Below, in pieces: positions 18,324 to 28,157 of a stretch of 64,000 bases of DNA. The notes beneath the pieces are model-generated. The model had not been told where the DNA came from, ran no database searches, and was given only the letters and a program-made list of their open reading frames with translations. Numbering within the stretch: position 1 is the first letter of the stretch; each line of letters begins with the position of its first letter. A program made the translations under genes and the position numbers. This stretch comes from Spirosoma spitsbergense DSM 19989. GTDB taxonomy: Bacteria; Bacteroidota; Bacteroidia; Cytophagales; Spirosomataceae. The stretch is taken from the NCBI RefSeq assembly GCF_000374085.1, contig NZ_KB893592.1:1-64000 (forward strand). Reading direction: 5' to 3'.

Positions 18324-19847
18324 TTATACAGGTACTGCGTAGTAATACATCCGCGAACTGTTGGGATACATACCAATCAGCATCAAGCCTTCACCTTCTT
18401 TTACAGAGGCCATGATAGCCTGAAGGTCTTTCGTTGTTTTAACGCTTTTACCATTCGCTTTCACAATGATAAATCCTTCTTCTACATCCGTTTCAGCCAG
18501 TTTTCCACTTGTAATTTTCTTCACCCGAACACCACCGGCTATTCCGATTTGTTTGGCGTCCTGATCAGATAATTCTTCAAACTGAGCACCCAACGAACTA
18601 AGCGAACTGGTGTTAGCAGCTGCTACGTCTGCTTTTTTGATCACATCACGCCCACCGTTCCGGTTGCGCAGCTCTACTTTAAAGTCACGCTCGCTGCCGT
18701 CCCGGTTAACCGTTACGGTTACGATGTCGCCTGGACGACGACGACCGATGATTTCCCGCATCTGAGCGTCAGAATCCAGTGGCTGTCCGTCCATTTTCAC
18801 AATAACGTCACCCTTTTTCAAACCAGCAGCTTCAGCAGCCCCTTTCTCAACAGCTTCCTGAACGTAGATACCACGACCTACTTTCACATTTTTCTCTTTC
18901 GCTACTGTGCTGTTTAATTCGATGGGGAGAATACCGATGTAGCCACGCTGTACATTTCCGTACTTGAGTAAATCGGCCGATACTTTCTTCACCAGTGATA
19001 CTGGTACAGCAAAACCATAGCCACTGTAATAACCCGTTGCTGAGGCAATAGCCGAGTTAATACCGACCAGTTCGCCACGCAGATTTACCAGCGCACCACC
19101 TGAATTACCCGGATTAATAGCGGCATCCGTCTGGATAAACGCTTCAACCGGCGAATCAGGTTTTGGATCCGTTTTGCTGATGTTCTGATCGAGGATACCG
19201 ATCCGACGACCTTTGGCACTAACGATACCCGCCGTAACCGTCGATTCCAGATCAAGCGGGTAACCAACGGCCAGCACCCATTCACCTAACTTCAGTCCAT
19301 CTGAATCGCCCAGCGTAATGGCAGGCAGATTGTTGGCATCTACTTTAATAACAGCCAGATCAGTTAGGGGGTCCGTACCAATTACCTTTGCTTTGAAGCT
19401 ACGTTTGTCGGTCATAATAACCTCAACCTCATCGGCATCCTGCACAACGTGGTTGTTGGTAACAATGTAGCCGTCTTTACTGATAATTACGCCCGAACCT
19501 GACGCCTGCCCCTGTTGGCGACGGGGCTGCTGCCGCTGTCCGCCAAACTCGTCGCCGAAGAACTCCCGAAAAATATCGGGTACCTGTTGTTGACGAACGG
19601 TACGGGTCATCGTTGTACGAATATGAACGACCATCGGTGTTACGGCTTCGGCTGCGGTAGAGAAATCTCCTGGTGTAGCGGTGGGGCCATTTGGCAGAGA
19701 TGCCAATCGTCCCAAAATCGTCGGGGCTGAGGACGATTCATTAAAAACTACGTCCCGGTTGTTGAAGCCCAGGAAGTTGTAAGCGGCCAGCGTGACCACG
19801 CTCGAAAGAAGAGCCATCAACGCCAATAGTTTCCAGTTGCTTTTCAT
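18324..19847 (-). CDS. degP: Do-family serine protease (HtrA/DegP)
   Basis: A 507-residue periplasmic protease and chaperone. A membrane/signal segment lies at residues 7-26. The trypsin-like domain has the triad His133 (TNNHVV), Asp163 (LTDLAVIKV) and Ser249 (NPGNSGG), with a Gln/Arg-rich loop at 103-114. Two PDZ domains follow: one around residues 300-390 (RGYIGI, KKGDVIVKMDG) and a more divergent one to the C-terminus (GGVRVKKI, GFIIVKANG). It should degrade or refold damaged envelope proteins. The nearby hsp20 remnant also belongs to stress proteostasis, though the two are separated by a terminator. Confidence 0.95.
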   Translation of the reverse strand: MKSNWKLLALMALLSSVVTLAAYNFLGFNNRDVVFNESSSAPTILGRLASLPNGPTATPGDFSTAAEAVTPMVVHIRTTMTRTVRQQQVPDIFREFFGDEFGGQRQQPRRQQGQASGSGVIISKDGYIVTNNHVVQDADEVEVIMTDKRSFKAKVIGTDPLTDLAVIKVDANNLPAITLGDSDGLKLGEWVLAVGYPLDLESTVTAGIVSAKGRRIGILDQNISKTDPKPDSPVEAFIQTDAAINPGNSGGALVNLRGELVGINSAIASATGYYSGYGFAVPVSLVKKVSADLLKYGNVQRGYIGILPIELNSTVAKEKNVKVGRGIYVQEAVEKGAAEAAGLKKGDVIVKMDGQPLDSDAQMREIIGRRRPGDIVTVTVNRDGSERDFKVELRNRNGGRDVIKKADVAAANTSSLSSLGAQFEELSDQDAKQIGIAGGVRVKKITSGKLAETDVEEGFIIVKANGKSVKTTKDLQAIMASVKEGEGLMLIGMYPNSSRMYYYAVPV

Positions 19848-19980
19848 GATTAAATGGGAAAAATATAATTTGCTTTTTGTGTATTTGTACAGGTATAACG
19901 GAAAGTAGCTTCCTAAAAATTCGGCGGGTCTATATCCTTAACAAAATTTAACAGGGCTTTGTTAGGACCAAAAAATACGA

Positions 19981-20016
19981 ACAAAGAGCCCGAGGGGAAA
20001 TCCCTCGCGGGCTTTG
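19981..20016 (-). terminator. Terminator downstream of hsp20
   Basis: An imperfect GC-rich hairpin (ACAAAGAGCCCGAGGG pairing with CCCTCGCGGGCTTTGT around a short AAAT loop) lies just after the hsp20 stop on the minus strand and is followed there by a T-rich stretch. Confidence 0.75.
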
Positions 20017-20044
20017 TATCAAGCTGTAGCGGGTAGTTCTTAAC

Positions 20045-20478
20045 CTAGTTACCAATTTCAATCTGACGAGGTGGTTTCATCTTAGCCTCCTCCCGCCTGG
20101 GAACTTCAATGGTAAGTAAACCATCGGTATAAGAAGCCCGGATGGCATCAACATCTACTGACGTTGGCAGAGTAAACGTCCGTTGAAAAGATGAGTAATT
20201 AAATTCACGGCGCGTATATCGCCCATCCGCTTTACCTGACTCTTCTTTTGTAGTCTCCTGCGAACCTGAAATAGTAAGATTGTTATGGTTCAGGTTACGT
20301 TTAAAGTCTTCTTTCTTCAAACCAGGTACGGCTACTTCAATCTGAAAACCATCTTCTTTTCAACGACGTTCACGGCAGGAACGTTATTGAACGAAAACAC
20401 GCTCGTGTTAAAAAGATCATTCACATCGCGACCGAAAAAGTTCTCGATCAACGATGGTAAATTGTTGCTCGTGCGCAT
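20045..20478 (-). pseudogene. Hsp20/alpha-crystallin small heat-shock protein, frameshifted
   Basis: The gene begins at the ATG 20478-20476 (MRTSNNLPSLIENFFGRDVN) and reads in frame through VPAVNVVEK, then fails near 20357-20360 where the plus strand has TTTT. Adding one T (A on the coding strand) restores EDGFQIEVAVPGLKKEDFK and joins the downstream frame, which ends SYTDGLLTIEVPRREEAK. The restored protein is 144 residues, normal for Bacteroidota Hsp20, with the alpha-crystallin domain intact. As written, only an N-terminal 40-residue stub or an internal 91-residue frame starting inside the domain could be made. Either a real inactivating deletion in a homopolymer or a sequencing error explains it. 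Confidence 0.88.
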
Positions 20479-20736
20479 TAACGGATTCAGGACTATCAAT
20501 TGGTTTTACGTTGAAAAATGGGTTTAGTGTGATGTATATTCATCCATTTTCAAACTGTGTACCAATCAGTCAGGAACGCATCGAATCAGTAGTTTTGTCA
20601 TTTTCATCACCGTATTTACCATTGATTCAGGTCAAAATGACTTATAATGCAGGGACATACTGTCAGGAAAGGAGCATCCGAAGCAAAAAAGACCGTTGCG
20701 TATACGATCAGGTACAAAAGCGAAGAAAGGAGTAAT

Positions 20737-21513
20737 CTATTGGATAGCCAGCATCTCGAAGGCTTTCTCGGCAGCAGCCTGTTCGGCTTTTTTCTTGCTG
20801 TAGCCGCTGCCTGTGGCAAAAGGTTCATCGTTGACCAGAACCTGAGAGATAAACTCCCGGAAATGACTATTTCCTTTTTCAGAAACGATTTCGAATCGTA
20901 TCTCTTTACCGGCCCGCTGCGCCCACTCAATCAAACGGCTCTTATAGTTTCCGTTGTTTTGCACGACAGAATCAATATCGTAGTGGGCAAGTAAGTCTTT
21001 CAGAATAAACCGACGTGAGAATCGGAAGCCTTTATCCAGGTAAACAGCACCTACCAAAGCTTCGAGCGCATCGCCGTACATGGATGTACGGGCGGGCATA
21101 CTGCGTGTGCGGCTACCATCGTATTCAATAAGCTGATCAAGACCTATTTTACGGGCTATGCCATTTAATGTCTCCCTGTTTACAATTCGGGAGCGGATCT
21201 CCGTAAGAAACCCTTCATCTTTATAGGGATATTTTTTGAAAAGATATTCTGCGATAACCATACCCAGAACGGCATCCCCCAAATATTCCAACCGTTCGTT
21301 AGACTCCCGAAATCCTTCAATTGCCGTTGCCTTCGAAGCAGACGTGTGGCGTAATGCGAGATTGTACAAGCCCAGGTTGGATGGCCTGGACCCAATAATA
21401 TGTGCTATAGAACGACGCAATTTTTTGCGTGGATCATTGCTACGAGCCGGATCGCCGGACCGCCGAAACCAGTCTAACGGATTAAACAAATTACGAGGCA
21501 GAGCGATTTGCAC
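20737..21513 (-). CDS. rnc: Ribonuclease III
   Basis: A 258-residue dsRNA endonuclease for rRNA and mRNA processing. The nuclease domain has the signature RLEYLGDAVLG and the downstream acidic GDALEALVGAVYLD; a C-terminal dsRNA-binding domain follows (YKSRLIEWAQRAGKE to SKKKAEQAAAEKAFEML). The frame starts with GTG (21513-21511), three bases after the fabF stop, so translation is probably coupled. This acpP-fabF-rnc order is a well-known Bacteroidota operon. Confidence 0.96.
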   Translation of the reverse strand: MQIALPRNLFNPLDWFRRSGDPARSNDPRKKLRRSIAHIIGSRPSNLGLYNLALRHTSASKATAIEGFRESNERLEYLGDAVLGMVIAEYLFKKYPYKDEGFLTEIRSRIVNRETLNGIARKIGLDQLIEYDGSRTRSMPARTSMYGDALEALVGAVYLDKGFRFSRRFILKDLLAHYDIDSVVQNNGNYKSRLIEWAQRAGKEIRFEIVSEKGNSHFREFISQVLVNDEPFATGSGYSKKKAEQAAAEKAFEMLAIQ

Positions 21514-21516
21514 GGC

Positions 21517-22767
21517 TCAGCTGGGTTTACGGAAAATGACAATAGCATTGTGCCCCCCAAATCCGAAGGCGTTACTCATAACAGTCGTTATTGAACGTTC
21601 CTGGGCCGTATTAAACGTTAGGTTAAAGCGTGAATCGATTTCATCGTCGTCGGTAAAATGATTAATGGTTGGTGGCACCAGTTGGTGTTCCATCGCTTTA
21701 ATACAGGCAATTGCCTCGACGGCGCCAGCGGCTCCGAGCAAATGCCCGGTCATTGACTTGGTTGAACTAATATTCATCTTGAATGAATGCTCACCAAACA
21801 ATTGATAAATAGCCTTGAGTTCCTGCGGGTCACCTATTGGTGTAGACGTACCGTGCGTGTTGATGTAGTCGATTTCTTCGGGGGCAATACCCGCATCATT
21901 GAGTGCATCCTGCATGCCCAGAAAAGCACCCAACCCATCGGGGTGCGGTGCGGTGATATGGTAGGCATCCGACGACATGCCACCCCCAATTAACTCCGCA
22001 TAAATTTTGGCACCACGGGACTGAGCATGTTCATATTCTTCCAGAATAAGTGCCCCTGCCCCTTCGCCCATCACAAACCCATCCCGGTCTTTATCATAAG
22101 GTCGGGAAGCAGTTTCGGGGGAGTCATTGCGCTCCGACAACGCCCGGTTGGCATTAAAGCCACCAATGCCTGCCTTCGTAACAGCGGCTTCAGAACCACC
22201 CACCACACACATATTCAGCCGCCCTAAACGGATGTAGTTCAAGGCATCAATAATGGCGTTGTTTGTAGAGGCACAGGCCGAAACGGTAACGTAGTTTGTT
22301 CCGCGGAATCCGTAACGCATCGAAATTTGCCCCGATGCACTATCGGCAATCATGCGGACAATAAAAAAGGGATTGATTCGGGGCGTACCATCACCTTTGG
22401 CATAATCAATCATTTCATCCTCAAACGACTTGAGTCCGCCGATACCCGACCCCCAGATAACGCCAACCTTATTTTTGTCGATAGCATCGAGATTCAGGCC
22501 AGCATCCTTTACAGCCTCATCCGTAGCAATTAGGGCATAATGGGTAAAAGCGTCCATTTTGCGAGCCTCCTGCCGGGGAATATACTGGGTAACCTCTACA
22601 CCTTTCAATTCGCAGGCGAAATGCGTACGAAATTTACTGGCATCGAATTTTGTAATGAGACCGGCACCGCTTACACCAGCGGCTAAGTTACTCCAGTAAG
22701 TGGGTACATCATTGCCAATGGGTGTCAATGCACCAAGGCCGGTCACTACTACTCTTTTGAACGCCAT
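21517..22767 (-). CDS. fabF: 3-oxoacyl-[acyl-carrier-protein] synthase II
   Basis: A 416-residue housekeeping ketosynthase that condenses malonyl-ACP with acyl-ACP in fatty acid elongation. The Cys-His-His catalytic set is Cys165 (VSACAST), His305 (NTHGTSTP) and His342 (MTGHLLGAAG). Length and motifs are canonical. It lies between acpP and rnc on the same strand. It should be compared with the divergent ketosynthase at 42702, which belongs to the specialised locus. Confidence 0.96.
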   Translation of the reverse strand: MAFKRVVVTGLGALTPIGNDVPTYWSNLAAGVSGAGLITKFDASKFRTHFACELKGVEVTQYIPRQEARKMDAFTHYALIATDEAVKDAGLNLDAIDKNKVGVIWGSGIGGLKSFEDEMIDYAKGDGTPRINPFFIVRMIADSASGQISMRYGFRGTNYVTVSACASTNNAIIDALNYIRLGRLNMCVVGGSEAAVTKAGIGGFNANRALSERNDSPETASRPYDKDRDGFVMGEGAGALILEEYEHAQSRGAKIYAELIGGGMSSDAYHITAPHPDGLGAFLGMQDALNDAGIAPEEIDYINTHGTSTPIGDPQELKAIYQLFGEHSFKMNISSTKSMTGHLLGAAGAVEAIACIKAMEHQLVPPTINHFTDDDEIDSRFNLTFNTAQERSITTVMSNAFGFGGHNAIVIFRKPS

Positions 22768-22853
22768 ACAGCTTTACTGCGTCATGATTAACGAAAAACG
22801 AGCACCTAATTTACACTAGTTGCACTGTTTTTCAGCCATTTACTAATTTTCCC

Positions 22854-22905
22854 CTGAACGATTATTGCGTTTTCAGACTAACTTACTAGCGAAATAATCG
22901 TTCAG
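22854..22905 (-). other. Intercistronic hairpin between acpP and fabF
   Basis: CTGAACGATTATT (22854-22866) and AATAATCGTTCAG (22893-22905) are perfectly complementary 13-bp arms around a 26-base loop. In the transcript it sits just after the acpP stop and before fabF. It could stabilise the acpP message or reduce readthrough, giving more carrier protein than synthase. Confidence 0.55.
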
Positions 22906-22920
22906 AGGTACTACTAACAA

Positions 22921-23160
22921 TTATTTACCGATGTGTTTTTCCAGGTATTCGATAGCCAAACCAACCGTTGAGATTTTTTCAGCTTCGTCATCAGGGATAG
23001 GTAAATTGAACTCTTTTTCAAATTCCATAATCAACTCGACGGTATCGAGCGAATCGGCACCCAGGTCATTCGTGAAACTTGCCTCCGGGGTCACTTCTGA
23101 TTCTTCGACACCCAATTTTTCAACAATGATATTCTTAACTTTTTGTGCAATGTCCGACAT
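22921..23160 (-). CDS. acpP: Acyl carrier protein (housekeeping)
   Basis: A 79-residue acidic four-helix carrier of fatty acid synthesis. The phosphopantetheine attachment Ser37 is in [11 protein letters not shown]. Length and sequence are typical AcpP. It is the first gene of the acpP-fabF-rnc operon. A second, unlike carrier protein is encoded at 43996 in the polyketide locus. Confidence 0.97.
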   Translation of the reverse strand: MSDIAQKVKNIIVEKLGVEESEVTPEASFTNDLGADSLDTVELIMEFEKEFNLPIPDDEAEKISTVGLAIEYLEKHIGK

Positions 23161-23315
23161 TTTAGTAGTCCGTTGTAGTTAAAAAACTGCGCAAAGAAAC
23201 GTATTTACGTTTGTATTATCAAACAATTTTTTAGGGGCAAAATCGTTGAATAATACCAGTCTATTATAAGTAATAGACTAAAATTCAGCCAATTATCTGC
23301 TTAATAACAACTATA

Positions 23316-24164
23316 TCAACGTATTACAACTGATTTACAAACATAGGTGGGAATGATGCCTGTGCTTCGAATTAGTATTTCAGCATCCTGCGCCTGCGTA
23401 TTACCGGTCAGGACAAGAGCAGTATCCAGACCAAATTTATTGCCCCCCAAAATATCGGTTTGCAGCGTATCTCCTACCATCAGAATATCCCGTTTGCTGA
23501 TATGCGCTGCATTTTCCAACCGTTCGTAAGCAAACATAAAAAGCTGGGCATCCGGCTTTCCAAAACGGATAAATGTCTTCCCCACAATTGTTTCAATCAT
23601 TTTAGCCACGGCACCGATGGCAATGGAAATGCGGGTTTTGGATACCGGATAGGTGGCATCTGTATTGGCTACGATGACCGGTATATTACGTCTCCGGAGT
23701 AAGTTAACGGTTTTGGTCAGGTCCGTATTCCAATCAAAGCCTTCGTCGTCCAGCAAAACCAGCGCATTTATATCCGACACATCTTTCAAATCGACCTGGC
23801 TGATAGGCAAGGTTTTGACGCCAGTTGTTTCGAGGTAATGAGCGGATTTCTCGGTGCCTAAATACGCTACCGTACCGTTGTGCACCTTCAGGTCCAGGTA
23901 CTCCCGCGCCAGCATACCCGACGATATAATCCGATTGGCTGTGATGGCCGATAACCCCTGATTATTGTAAGATGCCGCCAGTTCTTTTGGCCCTCGGGAG
24001 GCATCGTTCGTTAAAATATAAAATTCCTTACCTGTTTCTCGTAACCAGTCGAAGGTAGATTCGAGGCCCGGAAGTATTCCTTCTGAGTTTTTGAGAACCC
24101 CGAACGCATCGAAAAATAGTACTTTGTACTTGGTGGCTACGGTTTTGAAATCGGAAAGCTGCAT
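23316..24164 (-). CDS. HAD-IIA family hydrolase
   Basis: A 282-residue phosphatase-like protein of the NagD/HAD-IIA class. Motif I is FFDAFGVLKN, motif II ILTNDASR, and the C-terminal MVGDTLQTDILGGNKFGLDTAL holds the Asp pair that binds magnesium. In motif I the second Asp of DxD is Phe-Gly (D-A-F-G-V), so hydrolase chemistry may be altered. I place the start at the ATG 24164-24162 (MQLSDFK); the open frame extends to 24230 but would then overlap the upstream apbE-like gene and add a non-family leader. Substrate unknown. Confidence 0.82.
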   Translation of the reverse strand: MQLSDFKTVATKYKVLFFDAFGVLKNSEGILPGLESTFDWLRETGKEFYILTNDASRGPKELAASYNNQGLSAITANRIISSGMLAREYLDLKVHNGTVAYLGTEKSAHYLETTGVKTLPISQVDLKDVSDINALVLLDDEGFDWNTDLTKTVNLLRRRNIPVIVANTDATYPVSKTRISIAIGAVAKMIETIVGKTFIRFGKPDAQLFMFAYERLENAAHISKRDILMVGDTLQTDILGGNKFGLDTALVLTGNTQAQDAEILIRSTGIIPTYVCKSVVIR

Positions 24165-24208
24165 GGGGGAACAAGTTAATGACAAGCGGACGAAAAGCAA
24201 TGAGTGGG

Positions 24209-25201
24209 TCAAAATGGAGCTGATTGCCACTGTCGTAACCGACTCTTTTTATTCTCCAGTATCAACACTGTTACGCCCGGAAACCGCTTTATCAATCGGC
24301 GACTTTTACGCCAGCCAGCCACGCTGAAGACTTTTGTTAATGCATCGGCCCGATAGCCGTCCGGTGCCAGAACCGTTACCCGAACAAAATGCCCGAGCCC
24401 CAATCCAGAGCGTGGGTTCATGATGTGGGAGTACCGATGGCCCTGGTGTTCCAGAAAACGATAGGCATCGCCCGATGTGGTAATGGCAGCTTTGGCAAGT
24501 AAAATAGTCGTCGTGTCGCTACCAGCTCCCTTCCCCGACCCAATGCCAACGCGCCATCCTGGTGTACCCGGTGGAGCCTCATCAGCCAGAATATCTCCAC
24601 CAATATCAATCAACGCAGCCTGAACACCAAACCGATGCAAAACGGCCATAGCCTCGTCAATGGCGAAGCCCTGCCCAATACCACCCAGGTCCAGCCGCAT
24701 GCCAGCCCGGTTTAGCTTCACAGAACGGGTTAGGCTATCCAGGTCCATCAACCGATACCCAACGGCCCGTCTCGCCCGGCGACGCTGTCTGGCCGTTGGA
24801 AAAACCTGCCGCCGAACGGCTCTGCGCCACAGTTGCGATAATGGCCCGATGGTTGGGTCATAGAGGCCTTTGGAGCTTTTTGCAATCGTTTGAGCTTTCT
24901 GCAACACATGGAATAAGTCGCGGGAAACCGGCACATACCCTCCGCTTCCTGCCGTTGCCGACAACCGATTTATCTCGGAATCATCCAGATAATCGCTCAT
25001 GACGTAGTTCAGCGAATCCATCCGTCCCGAAACGGCATCATAGGCTCGTTGAGCAATCAGGCTATCGGGGGCGTAGAAAATGACATTGAACTGTGTTCCC
25101 ATCAGCTCGCGCCGAAACGTAAAACGCAGTAACGGTTCCGATTGGGCGAATACAGCGCCCACAGGCCATAATAGGAATAGAATGACTAATCTGGTGAACA
25201 A
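24209..25201 (-). CDS. apbE: FAD:protein FMN transferase (ApbE)
   Basis: A 330-residue exported flavin transferase that attaches FMN to Thr residues of proteins such as NqrB/NqrC or RnfG. A signal peptide (VILFLLWPVGAVFAQS) ends near residue 20. Family motifs include MGTQFNVIFYAP, DLGGIGQGFAIDEAM, LIDIGGDILAD and TSGDAYRFLEHQGHRYSHIMNPRSG. Length is normal. No Nqr or Rnf genes are in the window, so its target lies elsewhere. The stop is 44 bases before the HAD start, in the same direction. Confidence 0.9.
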   Translation of the reverse strand: MFTRLVILFLLWPVGAVFAQSEPLLRFTFRRELMGTQFNVIFYAPDSLIAQRAYDAVSGRMDSLNYVMSDYLDDSEINRLSATAGSGGYVPVSRDLFHVLQKAQTIAKSSKGLYDPTIGPLSQLWRRAVRRQVFPTARQRRRARRAVGYRLMDLDSLTRSVKLNRAGMRLDLGGIGQGFAIDEAMAVLHRFGVQAALIDIGGDILADEAPPGTPGWRVGIGSGKGAGSDTTTILLAKAAITTSGDAYRFLEHQGHRYSHIMNPRSGLGLGHFVRVTVLAPDGYRADALTKVFSVAGWRKSRRLIKRFPGVTVLILENKKSRLRQWQSAPF

Positions 25202-25251
25202 AGATCCCGTCAGAACGTGTTTGATTTAGCAGGGTTGAACATTAACTTTCA

Positions 25252-25464
25252 TTGCATATGGTTACTATCCGTAACAAATTCGTAGTACTGGCCGCCGTAT
25301 TCTGGCTGGTGGGTGTTGTACTGATTGTACTGGGCGCTTATGGACGCAGTGCAGGGTGGGACGTAACACCAACACTATTTACAATCGGTATTCTGGCGCA
25401 GGCCGCAGGCTTTGGTTTTCTGGGATATGTAATTATGCATGCCGCTTTCTCAAAGAAAAAGTAG
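25252..25464 (+). CDS. Small two-helix membrane protein, unknown
   Basis: A 70-residue protein with two hydrophobic helices (about residues 9-28 and 42-63), a short polar loop and a KKK tail. The start may be the ATG at 25258 (MVTIRNK). No family is recognised with certainty; the gliding-motility GldL type is larger. The stop is 9 bases from the convergent aroC stop. Confidence 0.65.
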   Translation: MHMVTIRNKFVVLAAVFWLVGVVLIVLGAYGRSAGWDVTPTLFTIGILAQAAGFGFLGYVIMHAAFSKKK

Positions 25465-25473
25465 CTTGTGTCT

Positions 25474-26553
25474 TTACACCCGCGCCACCTTGTTGCGTAA
25501 GTGCATGTCAGCCAGTACCAGAGCCGCCATTGCTTCTACAATGGGCACCGCACGAGGCACCACACAGGGGTCATGCCGCCCCTTGCCCGAAACGGTTACG
25601 GGCTTCCCGTGGACATCAACACTATCCTGGTCCTGCATGATGGTAGCCACTGGCTTGAAGGCTGTTCGAAAATAGATGGTCTCACCATTACTGATGCCCC
25701 CCTGAATACCCCCGGAATGGTTGGTTTTCGTTCGTACGCGACCTTCGGCATCCGTATAGAACTCGTCGTTGTGCTCAGAGCCAAATAACTCCGCCCCGGC
25801 AAATCCACTGCCGTATTCAAAGCCTTTTACGGCGTTGATACTTAGCATGGCTTTGCCTAGTTCGGCGTGGAGTTTGTCAAAAACGGGTTCGCCCCAGCCA
25901 GTTGGCACGCCCGTTACGACGCAATCGACCACACCACCGATGGAATCCCCCCGCTTACGGGTTTCATCAATGTACTGAAACATTTGTTCGGCCATAGCGG
26001 GGTCGGGGCAACGAACGGCGTTTTCTTCGGCAAGGGCCAGATTCAGTTCTGCATACGACTTTTCCAGTTTAAGTTTACCCACCTGCGACACGTAGGCATT
26101 TATCTGAACACCCTGTTGCTGAAGCAGCAATTTGGCAATGGCTCCGGCGGCAACACGAGCGGCCGTTTCGCGGGCCGACGAGCGGCCACCACCCCGGTAA
26201 TCGCGTGAACCGTATTTTGTCTGATAGGTATAATCAGCGTGCGAAGGCCGAAACTGTTCGGCAATGTGGCCGTAGTCTTTGCTGCGCTGGTCGGTATTGC
26301 GAATAAGCAGTGCGATGGGCGTTCCCTGCGTTTGGCCTTCAAACAGACCAGATAAAACCTCAAATTCGTCCGCTTCACGCCGTTGCGTTGTAATACGCGA
26401 CTGCCCTGGTTTACGCCGGTCCAGTTCGTGCTGGATGAATTCGGTATCGACCGATAATCCGGCGGGGCATCCATCAATGACAACACCGATACCCGGTCCA
26501 TGGGATTCACCGAAGGTAGAAATTTTAAATAATTTACCGTACGTACTACTCAT
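25474..26553 (-). CDS. aroC: Chorismate synthase
   Basis: A 359-residue cytosolic enzyme that converts EPSP to chorismate using reduced FMN, the last step of the shikimate pathway. The N-terminal signature [18 protein letters not shown] and later [20 protein letters not shown] and [11 protein letters not shown] are diagnostic. Length is typical. It is not clustered with other aro genes here. Confidence 0.96.
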   Translation of the reverse strand: MSSTYGKLFKISTFGESHGPGIGVVIDGCPAGLSVDTEFIQHELDRRKPGQSRITTQRREADEFEVLSGLFEGQTQGTPIALLIRNTDQRSKDYGHIAEQFRPSHADYTYQTKYGSRDYRGGGRSSARETAARVAAGAIAKLLLQQQGVQINAYVSQVGKLKLEKSYAELNLALAEENAVRCPDPAMAEQMFQYIDETRKRGDSIGGVVDCVVTGVPTGWGEPVFDKLHAELGKAMLSINAVKGFEYGSGFAGAELFGSEHNDEFYTDAEGRVRTKTNHSGGIQGGISNGETIYFRTAFKPVATIMQDQDSVDVHGKPVTVSGKGRHDPCVVPRAVPIVEAMAALVLADMHLRNKVARV

Positions 26554-26615
26554 GCGTATTTAACTAGTCAATATTGGATGAAAGAACCGGTTTCGACAGT
26601 ACATCGTTCGGTATC

Positions 26616-28055
26616 TCATTTTTTAAAAAATACTACCACCATCCCCAGCAACATAACCAGAATCAGCACATTGGCGATGGAGCGAACCAGCGTCGAAATA
26701 CTAATTGGCTGTTCGGTGCTGTCCATAGTATCAATGCCCGTGTACAACGAGTTAGCGGCCGAAGCCCCGTCTGTTTCCGATTGGCTACCAGGTATCAGTA
26801 CCTGTGCTCCGGCTGCCTTTTTTTTACCGCCGACCAGTAGGTCAACATGTGGCTGAATTGTATCGTACCGGGCAGTTTTCGGGTCGAAGTAAATCCATTG
26901 GAAGTGATTCGCCAACGAAATAAGTCCATTTTGGTGAGGCACAATAAAATAGGTGAATGTTTTATGGCCCGTAACCTGGTTACCATTCTGGACAACGGTA
27001 TGCCGTTCTTCGGGGGGGAAAACATCAAAATCAGCTACCTGGTTTACAAGAGTTGGGGCTGGCAGGGTCGCGATATTGCCCTCACCCGCAATCGTGAAGG
27101 TGTAGCGAACACTCTGCCCAACATTCACTTCCTGTCGCTCCAGCCCTTCCTCCAACTGAAACGATCCCACCGGCACCCGTCCACGCAATGGGTGCGCAGG
27201 TAAAGGCTTTACCACTATTGCCATCGGTCGGCTGGTAAATACGACCGTTTCCGGCTGCGATGTCGGTGGCCCAATTACAGGCTGTGGGCGCACTAACTGA
27301 AGGGATACCGCTGGCAACTTCAGGTTTTGATTTGATAACGGGAAAAATACCGACTGAAAAATACGATACTCCCTGAATTTCTTTCCTTTAATGAGGACCT
27401 GAACCGGCTTTAGCTCCGTTATCGCCATGCTCTCTTCCCATGAATTGGCTGGCCGAATTTTTTTTGTAATAGCCTGTAGCTGGCGGTCCAGTGCCGTAAA
27501 GCTTAGCTCGTACGGGTAATTATCGGCTACAAAAAAGGACAGCGTGAGGGCAACTCCTTCACCCGCGTAAATAGTCGATTGCGAGGCCCGGAGCGATAGA
27601 AAAGCGGCATTACCAGAAGCCGCTTCGGCCAGGGCAAGGGTATTATTTTGAGGAGCAGTCGGTGACTTAGCGGGTTGAACAACCAGCGTTGCCCCTTCTG
27701 AATGGACGCTTTCTCCGTCAATCTCTATGGTAAATGGCAGTAAGCGAAAACGACCGGCTGCCTGCGCCTGATACGTTTGGGTAATAATCTGGCTAGTGAC
27801 CGTTTTTCCGTCTATTTCAGTTGGTGTCACACTGGTCGATATTCCTTTTTTATCGAACCCGTCAATGTCAGGAAATGAAATGGTTACCCGTTTTTCTGCG
27901 TTCGGAATTGTGACTGAAATAGTGAAAGGTCGCTCGAGCGGAAACGTAAGTACACTTAACTCTATAGATAATGTATTATCAGGTGTTTGCCCAAAACCAA
28001 TGAGGGTACTTAAGAAAAATAATGCAAGAATTTTGCGGAATATTGCAACTAACAT
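26616..28055 (-). CDS. batD: BatD family protein
   Basis: A 479-residue membrane-anchored protein of the BatD (DUF4179/oxygen-tolerance-like) family known from Bacteroides aerotolerance loci. The start is placed at the ATG 28055-28053, which gives a clean signal peptide (MLVAIFRKILALFFLSTLIG); the open frame extends to 28226 but that leader is unconvincing. The body consists of Ig-like beta domains with features such as GEGVALTLSFFV and VGQSVRYTFTIAGEGN, and one C-terminal membrane helix (VLILVMLLGMVVVFF). No batA, batB, batC or moxR gene is adjacent, which is unusual because they are normally clustered. Confidence 0.82.
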   Translation of the reverse strand: MLVAIFRKILALFFLSTLIGFGQTPDNTLSIELSVLTFPLERPFTISVTIPNAEKRVTISFPDIDGFDKKGISTSVTPTEIDGKTVTSQIITQTYQAQAAGRFRLLPFTIEIDGESVHSEGATLVVQPAKSPTAPQNNTLALAEAASGNAAFLSLRASQSTIYAGEGVALTLSFFVADNYPYELSFTALDRQLQAITKKIRPANSWEESMAITELKPVQVLIKGKKFREYRIFQSVFFPLSNQNLKLPAVSLQLVRPQPVIGPPTSQPETVVFTSRPMAIVVKPLPAHPLRGRVPVGSFQLEEGLERQEVNVGQSVRYTFTIAGEGNIATLPAPTLVNQVADFDVFPPEERHTVVQNGNQVTGHKTFTYFIVPHQNGLISLANHFQWIYFDPKTARYDTIQPHVDLLVGGKKKAAGAQVLIPGSQSETDGASAANSLYTGIDTMDSTEQPISISTLVRSIANVLILVMLLGMVVVFFKK

Positions 28056-28157
28056 TGTAATTTTGAACAACAAAGTCCCGAATAAATCGTTACCGCTACA
28101 GAGAGAGATTCTGTAAACCTCTTTCCCATCCTTAAGCTTCCTAAACAACAATATCCT

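Noticed and set aside
24165-24230. Longer N-terminus of the HAD-IIA protein
   Set aside because: It would overlap the apbE-like gene and adds a leader not expected for this cytoplasmic family.
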